Made by a program: the position numbers and the translations under genes. The notes under the pieces are model-generated. The model was not told the origin of the DNA. It made no database searches and saw nothing but the letters and a program-made list of their open reading frames with translations. Positions 27,588 to 37,056 of a DNA stretch of 64,000 bases are shown in pieces (position 1 is the stretch's first letter; the number at the start of each line of letters is the position of its first letter). Origin of the DNA: Parabacteroides sp. TM07-1AC (GTDB lineage Bacteria; Bacteroidota; Bacteroidia; Bacteroidales; Tannerellaceae). The DNA lies in NCBI RefSeq assembly GCF_003480915.1, contig NZ_QUKD01000002.1, positions 676,091-740,090 of the forward strand. The letters run 5' to 3'.

Positions 27588-29324
27588 TTATTGGCAAACT
27601 TCTATCTGCGACGTTTGAGTAACGCCATTCTCATTATAAGTATCTATGGTAAAATAATAAGTTACACCCTGATTCAAGCTTCCGATTTCCAGGGCAGTAT
27701 CTCCCATTACCTGGAAATTGTTATACAGTTTGTCTTTCGCCACACCATAACGGACAATATACCCTTGAGCATGCGGCACTTCATTCCAACTCAAACGGAC
27801 CTTACACGGATCGGTAAGATCCCGTTCCACTGTAAAGCCATTCACTGCACGCGGCTTACTGCCCAGACCGTTACCGAAGATTCTCAGATCACGGACGGAC
27901 AGATTCGACGATACTGTATATTCTTTATTCTGCAATTTGATATACCGAGCCTTAAACGGAGCCTCAAATTCGATATAGTCATGAGGAGTATCAGTCTTTT
28001 TAGTACTGTAATCCACTACCGGATACCAGTCTTCGCCATTGGCAGAAGCAGAGATTAGATAACTTTGGTAAACATTCGGAACAAAGCCTCGCTGATTCGC
28101 TCCGTATTCGTCGAAATTCACCTGTATGGCCTGAATGGAAGAGAGTTTCTGCAAATCGACCTGTAGCCATTCGTCTGCTTTATTCGATGCGGCAACCCAT
28201 GCCGTACGGGAATCTTCATCCACCGTATTCTCTGCCGGATAACCATCCAGTGAAGAAGAGACTGTGACCGGTTTCTTATAGGAAAGCAACATCCAATCGG
28301 GTTGATAGTTTCCGGCAGTCTGCTCTTTGCCTCCGGGCAGATACATCGGATAATCTCCTAAATAGGTATTCGTATATAGGTAACCATCCTTATCGAAACC
28401 GGCAGGGAAGAAAGAAACTCTCCGTTCAAACATGTGACGGACGGAAATCGAGTTGGTTGCCGCTTTCCAATAGTTTTCGTTACCGACCGTAAACATACAG
28501 CCATGTCCGGCACCACCGATAAATCCGGTCGGTTTATAAGAGACCGGACTGTTTTCCATATAGGTAAACGGACCGGTAGGAGATGCGCTGACATACACAC
28601 CGTCCGCATACGACTTCCATTCGGTTCCCGGACCGGCATATTGTAAATAATACTTACCTTGATGAGCCGTCATCCAGGCTCCTTCGATATAAGGACGACG
28701 GGGCAGTTCGTTCAATTCTCCCGTTCGTTCCCAGCCATGATTTTCCTTATCACTGTTAAAGCAAGTGATCACTTCTGTTTTTGCTTCCAATGTATTCAGA
28801 TCCAGTACCTGCATATAGATCGGATCGACAGGCGAACAGCCATAGTACATATACAAATTATCCCCTTCTACATAAAAAGCAGGGTCCCAAAAAGACCAGA
28901 TTTCCTTCACCGACTCCCACTCTCCTTTTTCCGGAGCGGATGAACGGTACAACATTCCTTTCCCATGCGTGGACCCCACATAGTAGAGGTAGTCATTATG
29001 TATAAAAAGACCCGGTGCATAATCTTCGATAGGCAATACACTGTCGGTTATAAAAACATGTTTCCAGTCAGTAAAATCATCAGAATACCAGTAACCCGAT
29101 GACTTGGATGCAAACAGATAATGTTTCTCTTTGAAGGTTACTACAACCGGATCGGCAGCTTCCCGAATCCCCTCGCCTCCATCTATTTTCATGAACCGGT
29201 AATTGAGGTTCACCGGATTACAAAACGTTTTCGGAGACTGGGCTATTTTAGCTTCGATCAGGTGAGAGTCCTGGCAACTTACCAAAAGAGGTACAGCCAG
29301 CAAGGTTAGCAATAACTTTTTCAT
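27588..29324 (-). CDS. GH43-family lipoprotein with F5/8-type C and fibronectin III domains
   Basis: 578 aa from the ATG at 29324; the frame is open to a GTG at 29342, but the ATG gives a clean lipoprotein signal MKKLLLTLLAVPLLVSC with Cys17. Five-bladed propeller with the GH43 triad candidates D58 (AADPVVV), D147 (SFWDPAFY) and E214 (YIEGAWM). A discoidin/F5-8C-like carbohydrate-binding module follows at about 355-480 (VTVSSSLDGYPAENTVDEDS, SRTAWVAAS, EWLQVDL) and an FN3 domain closes the protein. Anchored exo-acting enzyme on arabinose, xylose or galactose linkages; the exact one cannot be read from sequence. First gene of the GH43-GH2-GH3-GH110-GH95-like operon. Confidence 0.9.
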   Translation of the reverse strand: MKKLLLTLLAVPLLVSCQDSHLIEAKIAQSPKTFCNPVNLNYRFMKIDGGEGIREAADPVVVTFKEKHYLFASKSSGYWYSDDFTDWKHVFITDSVLPIEDYAPGLFIHNDYLYYVGSTHGKGMLYRSSAPEKGEWESVKEIWSFWDPAFYVEGDNLYMYYGCSPVDPIYMQVLDLNTLEAKTEVITCFNSDKENHGWERTGELNELPRRPYIEGAWMTAHQGKYYLQYAGPGTEWKSYADGVYVSASPTGPFTYMENSPVSYKPTGFIGGAGHGCMFTVGNENYWKAATNSISVRHMFERRVSFFPAGFDKDGYLYTNTYLGDYPMYLPGGKEQTAGNYQPDWMLLSYKKPVTVSSSLDGYPAENTVDEDSRTAWVAASNKADEWLQVDLQKLSSIQAIQVNFDEYGANQRGFVPNVYQSYLISASANGEDWYPVVDYSTKKTDTPHDYIEFEAPFKARYIKLQNKEYTVSSNLSVRDLRIFGNGLGSKPRAVNGFTVERDLTDPCKVRLSWNEVPHAQGYIVRYGVAKDKLYNNFQVMGDTALEIGSLNQGVTYYFTIDTYNENGVTQTSQIEVCQ

Positions 29325-29377
29325 ACTTCTTGTATTTATCACATATAAAGATTGAGTTTTTCAGGTATTTACGGAAA

Positions 29378-29385
29378 CAAATATA
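29378..29385 (-). promoter_or_regulatory. -7 promoter element of the GH43-to-GH95-like operon
   Basis: TATATTTG on the minus strand, 53 bases before the ATG at 29324. A second match (TATTTTTG) lies at 29416-29409. The operator boxes shared by the three other enzyme promoters are absent here, so this operon is controlled differently. The 315-base gap 29325-29639 otherwise holds only AT-rich sequence and the repeat block next to the X gene. Confidence 0.5.
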
Positions 29386-29548
29386 CAGATTAGCAAGTAG
29401 ATATACAACAAAAATAACAACATTTACTGTCTTACAAACAATATCTATATATAATCATCCTTCATACAATAAGCTCGCATACTTTACAGTACCACGGAAA
29501 ACTCCTGACGACAGATATCCATAAGATATCAGGATGCCTATATCATTA

Positions 29549-29640
29549 AAAGTAGCACTATAGCACCAGGGTATATAGCACTACTATGCTAGCTCCCTTG
29601 GTACTATAGTGCTATACCACCCAGCACTATTGTGCTATTT
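29549..29640. repeat. Palindromic AGCAC/GTGCT repeat block at the 3' end of an operon
   Basis: Repeated TAGCAC (29553, 29561, 29576) and their complements GTGCTA (29609, 29632) with an internal GCTAGC centre. The left flank AAAAGTAGCACTATAGCACC is an imperfect inverted complement of the right flank, which reaches the stop codon of the gene at 29640. Same position and logic as the block at 3825-3920 but a different core sequence. Confidence 0.75.
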
Positions 29641-31919
29641 TAATATCCTTCCGCTCTTCGTAAAACAAACGATTCTACCTTATCGCCATTGGCAAGACGG
29701 TACAAGGTCCAGCTGTTTCCATCTTCACAAGCCTCCAGCCTCCAGTCGTAGGACGGATCCCTGAGAAGTTTCTTCAACTGTCGGGAGAAGGCATTCGCCC
29801 GGCGGGCATCTTCCCAGGTACGGATGGCTTTGAATATCTCGTCTTTCTGCGGACAACTTTCTACATCTTCCTGGTTAATTGCCAGGAAATAGGTTGCACC
29901 GTATCCGACTGAGATGGCCTGCACATGTTCATATTGTTCTACAGTTGAAGTATCTTTGATAGCAAAATTACCACCGAACGAAACCGGATAATAATTCGAA
30001 TAGGTCACATCGCGCAAGTCTTTTCCCTGACTAGTCGCACTTCCCCATTCACGGGTGTCGATATCATACAGGTTACGTCCGCCGCCCACATTCCATACAC
30101 TCTGGTAATGCCAGGAGCCTTCCGACAAGGTAGCACCAGAGAAACGGATATAGGGAACATCCAGTTCTTTGGCTCTTTCAAATAGTTTGCGAAAAAAACG
30201 TTTGGCAGAATAATAGCCATGACCGTTGTTGAACAGAAATTCCTGTCCGTCGAAATCATAAAGAGTCAGACCGCTATGGGCAGCCACCTCTGCATAATAT
30301 TCGGCAATCTCATCCTGAAGGGCCAGGTTCGGGATCAATCCGTCGTAACCGTAATTGATGGTCACCTGCAATTTATAGACAGGCTCATTGGCTTCATGAC
30401 TAGCGGCCTGCGTTCCCCAATAGCCACGAGTTACATGCTGTAATGTATAAGGAGCTGTTTCGGAAACTCCCAGATAATGGATCAGTTCCTTTCCGATTTT
30501 CAGAATATTCAGGTCTTTGCAATGACCTTCCCAACTGGCTATTTCTTCCAGGTATTTCGGATCATCGACTACTATCAGCGTATCCTGGGCAGTGATACTT
30601 TTCATCAACGTGCGTTTCTGTTGATAACATAGGCTGTCGCTGGGGACAGGGCTGGCATCCTTAGTACCTGGTGCCAGTGAGTTGGTAATGCAGACACGAC
30701 CTAACATCAAACCTTCGGCGGCAGCCAGGTCGGCAAACTCACGATGTGATTTATTTCCTGAATTAAAACGGAAAGGCTTCTTTGTTTGAGCTTTTCCGTC
30801 CAGATACCCTTCGTTGGCACGGTCGGGACGCAAAAATCCCTGATCGTATGCATGGATGGCAGGGAAGCCCAAACGGGCGGTATACGAAATAATGCTGTCG
30901 TAACGGTTACCGCTGGTCATTACATCCGGACTAAAGGCAGCCGGGTCTTTGATCCATTTTCCTTTTACGGTCGGATAAGGCAATCCTTCCGAGAGGACAA
31001 TATTTTGAATGACATCCAACAGCGCCGTACTGTCCGGACTACCCCATAAAGCGACGGAAGAACCGATAAAATCGACATCCGGTATAGGTTCCACATCGAT
31101 ATGGTTCGGAATGTTTGCCGGCATATTCGGGATTAGGGAATAAAAGACCTGGCGCGGTTTGCTGCGGTCCCTCGACTGATAATTCAGATAAATGCGTCCC
31201 AGGCTATCCACCAAAGCCGCATTTCCGTACATGATCCGGTAATAAGGTTCCTTATTGGCATAGAAAGCGACATCGCTGACGCCATCACCACCCAGAGTAA
31301 ATATTTGTCCTTCATGCAAACTGTCAGGCAACGGGTAGCGTTCTTTATCGGGCGTGTGAATGATGTATTGGAAAGGGGCGGCATCTCCTTCAATATCAGG
31401 TGTACCACCTAATGTATTGTCATCGAGGGCGAGCACGCCGATACTGTAATTCACGACATCGCTGGTATCGCGAGCAACACCGATAATTTCACCTAACAGG
31501 TTGGTGATGTTGGTATAGTAGCTTCCCCATTGAATCGCATCGATACCGTTTCTTGGCTCCAGGCTATTCAATGTCAGTTTAAAATATTTACCACTGGGTT
31601 GCAATGAGACTTCAGCCACAGAACCGTTCGGATATTCCAACGTAAAACAATGAGTTGCGTCATTGAAAACGGCACTTTGCGGTGTGTAAAACACCCTTTT
31701 CTCAGAATCGTATAACGACATCAACGGAGAGGGTTTATCAGCTGGACTGAACTCGCGGGCAGGGGAAACAGTCGTATTCTTCATACTGGTAATATACCCC
31801 TTGTCATTCACACCGATACTGAAATAGTCGGTATTGAAATCCCAGGTCTTCTCAGTTGTACAACTGAAAAGAAGTAAAGAAGCGGCACATAATGAAAGGA
31901 CTTTCTTATATTCTATCAT
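29640..31919 (-). CDS. Family X lipoprotein, predicted TIM-barrel glycoside hydrolase (first of three paralogs)
   Basis: 759 aa; lipobox LLLFSC, Cys20. I do not recognise an established family. Visible: N-terminal beta-rich domain (20-290) with YFSIGVNDKGYITSMKN, LEPRNGIDAIQWGSYYTN and ALWGSPDSTAL; a barrel-like part from about 300 (NIVLSEGLPYPTVKGKWI, IHAYDQGFLRPDR); a small inserted beta region around 440-510 (KIGKELIHYLGVS, VTRGYWGTQAASH); then LTLYDFDGQEF (D555, D557) and GATLSEGSWHYQSVW (E600), both conserved in the paralog at 51440-53704 and candidate catalytic acids. The layout recalls clan GH-D enzymes. Co-transcribed with the Y gene 11 bases upstream; last gene of its operon. Confidence 0.85.
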   Translation of the reverse strand: MIEYKKVLSLCAASLLLFSCTTEKTWDFNTDYFSIGVNDKGYITSMKNTTVSPAREFSPADKPSPLMSLYDSEKRVFYTPQSAVFNDATHCFTLEYPNGSVAEVSLQPSGKYFKLTLNSLEPRNGIDAIQWGSYYTNITNLLGEIIGVARDTSDVVNYSIGVLALDDNTLGGTPDIEGDAAPFQYIIHTPDKERYPLPDSLHEGQIFTLGGDGVSDVAFYANKEPYYRIMYGNAALVDSLGRIYLNYQSRDRSKPRQVFYSLIPNMPANIPNHIDVEPIPDVDFIGSSVALWGSPDSTALLDVIQNIVLSEGLPYPTVKGKWIKDPAAFSPDVMTSGNRYDSIISYTARLGFPAIHAYDQGFLRPDRANEGYLDGKAQTKKPFRFNSGNKSHREFADLAAAEGLMLGRVCITNSLAPGTKDASPVPSDSLCYQQKRTLMKSITAQDTLIVVDDPKYLEEIASWEGHCKDLNILKIGKELIHYLGVSETAPYTLQHVTRGYWGTQAASHEANEPVYKLQVTINYGYDGLIPNLALQDEIAEYYAEVAAHSGLTLYDFDGQEFLFNNGHGYYSAKRFFRKLFERAKELDVPYIRFSGATLSEGSWHYQSVWNVGGGRNLYDIDTREWGSATSQGKDLRDVTYSNYYPVSFGGNFAIKDTSTVEQYEHVQAISVGYGATYFLAINQEDVESCPQKDEIFKAIRTWEDARRANAFSRQLKKLLRDPSYDWRLEACEDGNSWTLYRLANGDKVESFVLRRAEGY

Positions 31920-31930
31920 AAGAGTTGTTA

Positions 31931-34234
31931 TTAATTTGTTTTTAGTTTATAGGTTACAGACTTACCCGCCTTTACCGTCACCTTATCATTCCATCCGAGG
32001 AAGGCATTGTCGCCCAGCGGACAGGATGCTTCTTCTGCATTCTCTGCTAAGAGGGTGACAGTTGCATCGTAAGCGGTCGGGTTCGTAATTTGCAGAACTA
32101 ATTGCTTCTTGTTCTGTTTGATTATTTTCGCTTCTACATGATCAAAAACATAGAGGGAGCCGAGGTCTGTCCGAACATAAATACCCGGAATCTCCAATGC
32201 CATCATGGCACCGTTTGTTTCATTCCAGCCGGTCTTACCACCGTCTCCGCGAGAGCCACGGCTATCGGCATCACAATAAGTAAGACGTTCTGTAATCTTT
32301 CCGTTGGGTTGTATGCCTTCTGCATGGGCATGGATTACGTCACGGAGTAATTCTGCATAAGAAACATCGCCGGTAGAACGGTATAGTTTGAACAAGGCAT
32401 CTCCGGACTGCGTACAAAAGCCCGGAGCACCGTGCTTATTCTGTGTACTTGCCCAAACGGCACCGGTCAGATTGGCTCCCAGTTTTGCCAGCGGAGTATC
32501 TTCCGGCAGACGGTAAGGGAAAGATACGGTCCAGGTGGCACATAGATTGGCCAGGTCGGCCGATTGTTTCAGATATTGTTCTTTCCCCGTCACTTCATAA
32601 AGTGTCATTAAAGAAGTAAGCAGAGCAACCGCCGTTTCGGAGTCTGCATTTTGAAGGATATCTCCGCAACCACCGGAGGTAAAGCCGACTAAAGCAAAAT
32701 TATCGTAATAATCCGCAGCAGCTTCGCAGGCAACTTCCAGGTAAGAGGGATTCTTATAATATTCGGAAGCCAGGGCCAATCCGGCTACCGCCATTGCTCC
32801 GCTTGTCGTATTGTATACAGCTACGTCGCCTGTTTCCACATTCAGATAATTCCCCCATGTTCCCTCTTTTTTCCAGGTATTGACAAAAGCATCTGCCAAC
32901 AGACGCACATTCGTTTCCCAACCGGCATCGATAACAGAAGCTTTCCCCTGTTCCTTCAATAACATAAATTGTTTGACCATCCAGTAAAGTACATCGCCGT
33001 TTTTACGGGTCAGACCGATTCCCGGATTGTTGACAGCCGCATCACGGTATAAGACTTTTCCGTCCGATCCGAGAACATCATAATAGTAACCGCTTTTCCC
33101 TTTGGCACGCGGCAGTCCGAAGTCGAACGTATTTTTCACTTTCCGTAAATGCTCCTCATCGCCTAAAGCCAGCATCGGATAGGTATTCATCAGACCGCCA
33201 ATCCAACCGTAAGAGATCCAGTCGGCATTCTCCGGACAATAATATTCCCACTGGTCACCGACATGATAACGGTCGTCGATATTCCGTACCATCCGTGTCA
33301 GCACCTCACTCATCGGCATCAGATTACGGGGAGCTTCCCCGGCAGTATGTAGCTTACGATCTTTCATAAAGCGCGCCAGTAATTCCGGAACATCTTCACA
33401 GGGAAAAGTGATCTCGGTAACCCGTATAACGATTTTATCTCCCTTCTTCACCTGTATTCCCCGGTCAGGACTTTTACTGAAACCGATAAATTCCGGTTTA
33501 CGTTCCCGTACCCCCGGAGCACTGATAACAAAAGAGGCGATACTGCGATCAGGTGTTTCTTCAACGATCAGGGCATGATCCAATAGTTGCTTATTCCATT
33601 CGATACCTTGGTCGGTCAATAAAATCGTCCCGGACTTCTTCCCCCGTTCCAGCATCGTCATGGCAGGAGTCGCCGCATTACTGACATTGACCTCCAAACG
33701 GGAGGAAGCTCCGAACTCAGGAGAAAGCTGCGGAATCGGATTGGAAGTCAACGCCAGATCCTTCCGGTTATAATCTGTCTTATCGAGCCCCGTAGCATAC
33801 GAGCGATTGACAATACGTTGCCTGTTACCGTTATAAACGGAAGAAGGGATCATCACATAGTTATCGCTTGTCCAGCCATACCGGTCGAATGCCACTGCCA
33901 CGCCGGCATCTTTCATATCCTGTCTGGCTGTGAAAGAAAAAGTATATAGTTTGCCACCATTAGCCATTGTCTGTTCGGTCCGTACCTCCCAGGCAGAAGA
34001 CGAATTGATCTCTTTACACTGCTTTAACTCGGCTTCATTGTAAGAACATTCCAGCAAACGGATATTTTTAGTTACATCCTTCACTGCCGGTAACCAGCTT
34101 CCTTTCTCTGAAAGCTGCGGAATTTTCTTATCAGCATGAACCTTCCTCCCGGAAGGTTCTGCCAACAAGTTCTGCATAAAAGCAGAGCATACAAAAAAAC
34201 TAATACATATAAAAACACACTTATTGAATTTCAT
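31931..34234 (-). CDS. Family Y protein, predicted (alpha/alpha)-barrel polysaccharide-active enzyme (first of three paralogs)
   Basis: 767 aa, signal peptide near MKFNKCVFICISFFVCSAFM. No established family recognised. N-terminal beta-sandwich to about 290 (YGWTSDNYVMIPSSVYNGNR, SNAATPAMTMLERG); then a helix-rich, hairpin-type region with YGWIGGLMNTYPMLALGD, YNTTSGAMAVAGLALASEYY, GGCGDILQNADSETA (D525, D531, E533) and GAVWASTQNKHGAPGFCT (598-608); C-terminal beta domain. The periodic helical hairpins and the conserved acidic and Gln-Asn-Lys-His motifs suggest a toroidal hydrolase or lyase. Four bases after the GH38-like gene, 11 before the X gene. Paralogs at 37057-39411 and 53736-55988. Confidence 0.85.
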   Translation of the reverse strand: MKFNKCVFICISFFVCSAFMQNLLAEPSGRKVHADKKIPQLSEKGSWLPAVKDVTKNIRLLECSYNEAELKQCKEINSSSAWEVRTEQTMANGGKLYTFSFTARQDMKDAGVAVAFDRYGWTSDNYVMIPSSVYNGNRQRIVNRSYATGLDKTDYNRKDLALTSNPIPQLSPEFGASSRLEVNVSNAATPAMTMLERGKKSGTILLTDQGIEWNKQLLDHALIVEETPDRSIASFVISAPGVRERKPEFIGFSKSPDRGIQVKKGDKIVIRVTEITFPCEDVPELLARFMKDRKLHTAGEAPRNLMPMSEVLTRMVRNIDDRYHVGDQWEYYCPENADWISYGWIGGLMNTYPMLALGDEEHLRKVKNTFDFGLPRAKGKSGYYYDVLGSDGKVLYRDAAVNNPGIGLTRKNGDVLYWMVKQFMLLKEQGKASVIDAGWETNVRLLADAFVNTWKKEGTWGNYLNVETGDVAVYNTTSGAMAVAGLALASEYYKNPSYLEVACEAAADYYDNFALVGFTSGGCGDILQNADSETAVALLTSLMTLYEVTGKEQYLKQSADLANLCATWTVSFPYRLPEDTPLAKLGANLTGAVWASTQNKHGAPGFCTQSGDALFKLYRSTGDVSYAELLRDVIHAHAEGIQPNGKITERLTYCDADSRGSRGDGGKTGWNETNGAMMALEIPGIYVRTDLGSLYVFDHVEAKIIKQNKKQLVLQITNPTAYDATVTLLAENAEEASCPLGDNAFLGWNDKVTVKAGKSVTYKLKTN

Positions 34235-34238
34235 TTGC

Positions 34239-36926
34239 TTATTTCTCCAGAATTAATGATAAAGGCTGGTAGGCCTTCAAGTTAATAGTTATTTTATTTT
34301 GCTTCACAGGAAAGGCTTTTCCCTGACGCTCTCCACGTAAATTACAATACTGGGCCGTACGATAACCACAGTCAGGTAATGTGATCACACATTCACCCGC
34401 ATCCCCGGCCTGTTCCCAGACACGCAGAACGTCTCCGTCTCCGTCCGTATTGGCTCCGAAGGCTGTAACCAGAACACCTTTCTTCGACAACTGTATTCCT
34501 TCTGCCGACACAGGTAGTTCGCCACCTTTTCCTTCCCGGTAAACAGCCATAAGAGGCACACGGGTTTCTTCTGTCGGAGTAATCAGTGAAGGCTCATTTT
34601 TATATTCATCGACCGACCATAGATAAACCTTCGCCGACAAGGCACCTTCCACCCACTCTGTAAAGTTTGTTCCCCACTGGGTATTGAATAGATTGACAAA
34701 CACATTCGGTCTTTGAGGAATAAAGTCACCGGTAAAACGATACAACCCTGGGCGATCCAGGCTGACTGCCGGAGCATTCGGAGTATTCAATCCGAATCCC
34801 TTCCCTTTCAGGTCGACAACAGCCATACCTGTATTCAGAAAATAATAATCATGATTAGAGCGCTTTATAAAATCCGTAGCCGGATTAACGACAGCCCCCG
34901 TACGTCCTAAATGAAAAGTCGGCTGAGAGACATTGAAAGGAAATGCCAGCCATCCGCCTTCCGGCTGCATATCGGCCCGCTTACCCTGCATACCCCAACA
35001 GATTTCCAGGTAAGGAGAATCTTCATAAAGCGTATAGGTCAAAGTATAATCTTCACCACGACCGGTACGGCAGAAGGCTGTGGCTTCCACCGAGTGTGCA
35101 GTTTGATTATAAACAATCCGTAAAGCTTTACCTTTAACCATTTCATACTTTAAAGCCGGATCGACCGGACGTCCCATCTCCTGATCTGCCCAACCGTGAT
35201 GACCCGGTTTAACGTATGCCTTGTTATATCGTTCGATCTCTTCATTACCAAACTTCTCATGAATAAACTCACCAAAGCTGTATTCATTGCTGGTATCGAC
35301 CATCTCCTGCTGCCGTTTCTTATCCCAAACAGACAACAGAGCACCGTTTTCCGATGAAATAACGACTTTGAAATAGGGATTCTCAATCACATTTTCCACC
35401 TGATCGACACGAATGGCATGAGCCTTTTCCGAAACAGGCTCGGTTATCACCGAATATGTTTTATATCCCAAAGTAGGTACATCATGAGCGGTAAATGAAA
35501 GATAGTTACCCTCATTATAAGCAGGAATGACCTTGCCGGTCTGTTCGTCTTTCAATCCATAAACAGTGAATTTCTTCTGATACACATCCATAAACAAAGA
35601 AACGACACCCGAACGTTTCCAGGGTAACGGGTTATATACCACCACCTTCTGCCCATCCCCTTCTACGGCATTGGCCAGATTACGCATGTCTTTACGTAAA
35701 GAGGGGATAAGATATTGTTTCGACCGATGTACACGGTTAGCCTTTTCATTCCATGATTCTTCAATAAAATCATAAGCACCTTTCGCACGATCTATTACAA
35801 ACGGATCGCCATATTTCCAGAAAGCCTGATGACCGTGACTGATTGCCAGTCCGAAAGTATGTTCGTCAAATAATACCGACTGTTCGATAGCTTTGTCGAC
35901 ATACGGTTTCACAGGTTCCGCTTTCACGTTCCAGCCTTTCAGCAATGTGTTCAAGGTCTCTTCATTATAGATCAGACGCTGCATCGATTTATTGATCTTC
36001 ACCTCTTTGGGCATTGACATATAACCATGAATCCAGGTGTCGGGCATATCTCCGCGTACCACAGGAATAGAAGGATTTTCTTTCATCAATGTATCGTAAA
36101 AATCTTCCAGTTGTCCTATCCTTACCCTGGCTCCCGGTACTTTCTTACGGGCTTCTTCCAATACAGCCGCAACCTCTTCCGGTTTCGGAGCTCCAGTATT
36201 TTCATGTGTATGGATCATGGCTAACCATGTTTTATGTTTCCACCCTTCAGGCGGCAAAACACCTGATCCATAATATTCAGCCCAGTTAAATGTCAGTAAC
36301 CGGGAGCCGTCAGGACCTTCCCACCAAAATAATGTCGGAAGTTCCGGAGAAACTGACCCCGGATTACATCCGATATGTAAAATCTTTACTCCTGCCTGTG
36401 TCAGCAACGTCGGTAAAATCCAGGAATGACTGGGAACGTCAGTCAATTTAGCACCTCTTGTCAGCGGATGTCCATACGTCCGGTTGATCTGAGAAGAATA
36501 AGACATTCCGCGAACCAGCGTTTCCAGGTCGCTCGACTCCGTTTCATAAGTAAAAGGAAGAGCATGCACCCTGAAACGTCCATCTTTCAGGGCTGTCTCA
36601 ATACCCGGCTTCCGGTCTGCCGATACATTGTCCAGTATATATTTCATAGGCCATCCGGGGAGTGTCCACACAAACTGTTGTTCCGGTGGTAACTTACTCG
36701 TTACATCCACCGAATGCAAGGTTTCATCCATCATGGAAGTGGCATATTTCTGCAATATAGATTCCGACCAGTCTGTATATCCAATATCAAAATGCATTTT
36801 AAATACAATTATGATATCTTCTACCGATGTCTTTTCAGAACCTTTATCAACATCTATCGCAGCTATCTGTGCGTTCGACCGGGATATAAATAGTACCAGT
36901 ACGATAAAAAGCAAAATTCGTTTCAT
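34239..36926 (-). CDS. GH38-like (DUF5054-type) alpha-mannosidase-related enzyme
   Basis: 895 aa, signal peptide MKRILLFIVLVLFISRSNAQ. The fold matches GH38 in order: zinc motif KMHFDIGYTD (H45, D47), nucleophile-like D163 in LTDVPSHSWILPTLL, then DEHTFGLAISHGHQAFW (H356) as the third zinc region, followed by the long C-terminal beta domains. Canonical GH38 has H-x-D in HSHxDxGW; the HFDIGYTD form and lack of strong similarity elsewhere point to a divergent branch, so alpha-mannosidase activity is probable but not certain. Own -7 element 23 bases upstream; the Y gene follows after four bases. Confidence 0.78.
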   Translation of the reverse strand: MKRILLFIVLVLFISRSNAQIAAIDVDKGSEKTSVEDIIIVFKMHFDIGYTDWSESILQKYATSMMDETLHSVDVTSKLPPEQQFVWTLPGWPMKYILDNVSADRKPGIETALKDGRFRVHALPFTYETESSDLETLVRGMSYSSQINRTYGHPLTRGAKLTDVPSHSWILPTLLTQAGVKILHIGCNPGSVSPELPTLFWWEGPDGSRLLTFNWAEYYGSGVLPPEGWKHKTWLAMIHTHENTGAPKPEEVAAVLEEARKKVPGARVRIGQLEDFYDTLMKENPSIPVVRGDMPDTWIHGYMSMPKEVKINKSMQRLIYNEETLNTLLKGWNVKAEPVKPYVDKAIEQSVLFDEHTFGLAISHGHQAFWKYGDPFVIDRAKGAYDFIEESWNEKANRVHRSKQYLIPSLRKDMRNLANAVEGDGQKVVVYNPLPWKRSGVVSLFMDVYQKKFTVYGLKDEQTGKVIPAYNEGNYLSFTAHDVPTLGYKTYSVITEPVSEKAHAIRVDQVENVIENPYFKVVISSENGALLSVWDKKRQQEMVDTSNEYSFGEFIHEKFGNEEIERYNKAYVKPGHHGWADQEMGRPVDPALKYEMVKGKALRIVYNQTAHSVEATAFCRTGRGEDYTLTYTLYEDSPYLEICWGMQGKRADMQPEGGWLAFPFNVSQPTFHLGRTGAVVNPATDFIKRSNHDYYFLNTGMAVVDLKGKGFGLNTPNAPAVSLDRPGLYRFTGDFIPQRPNVFVNLFNTQWGTNFTEWVEGALSAKVYLWSVDEYKNEPSLITPTEETRVPLMAVYREGKGGELPVSAEGIQLSKKGVLVTAFGANTDGDGDVLRVWEQAGDAGECVITLPDCGYRTAQYCNLRGERQGKAFPVKQNKITINLKAYQPLSLILEK

Positions 36927-36949
36927 ATAAGTGTAAGTATAATGTGATG

Positions 36950-36957
36950 CAAAAATA
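36950..36957 (-). promoter_or_regulatory. -7 promoter element before the GH38-like gene
   Basis: TATTTTTG on the minus strand, 23 bases from the ATG at 36926, in a 130-base AT-rich gap. An inverted repeat GTACTAA/TTAGTAC (37020-37026, 37033-37039) lies upstream. The gene can therefore be transcribed separately from the Z-GH43-Y genes before it. Confidence 0.5.
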
Positions 36958-37056
36958 GGAGGAATAGCATATAATCGATTTATACTTTCCTTTTATTAAG
37001 TTATACAATCTTACGTATTGTACTAAATACAATTAGTACTTAGTAGCTGAGCCTAT

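Noticed and set aside
29325..29342. GTG start six codons upstream of the GH43 lipoprotein
   Set aside because: The ATG at 29324 gives a compact lipoprotein signal; the GTG adds polar residues in front of it.
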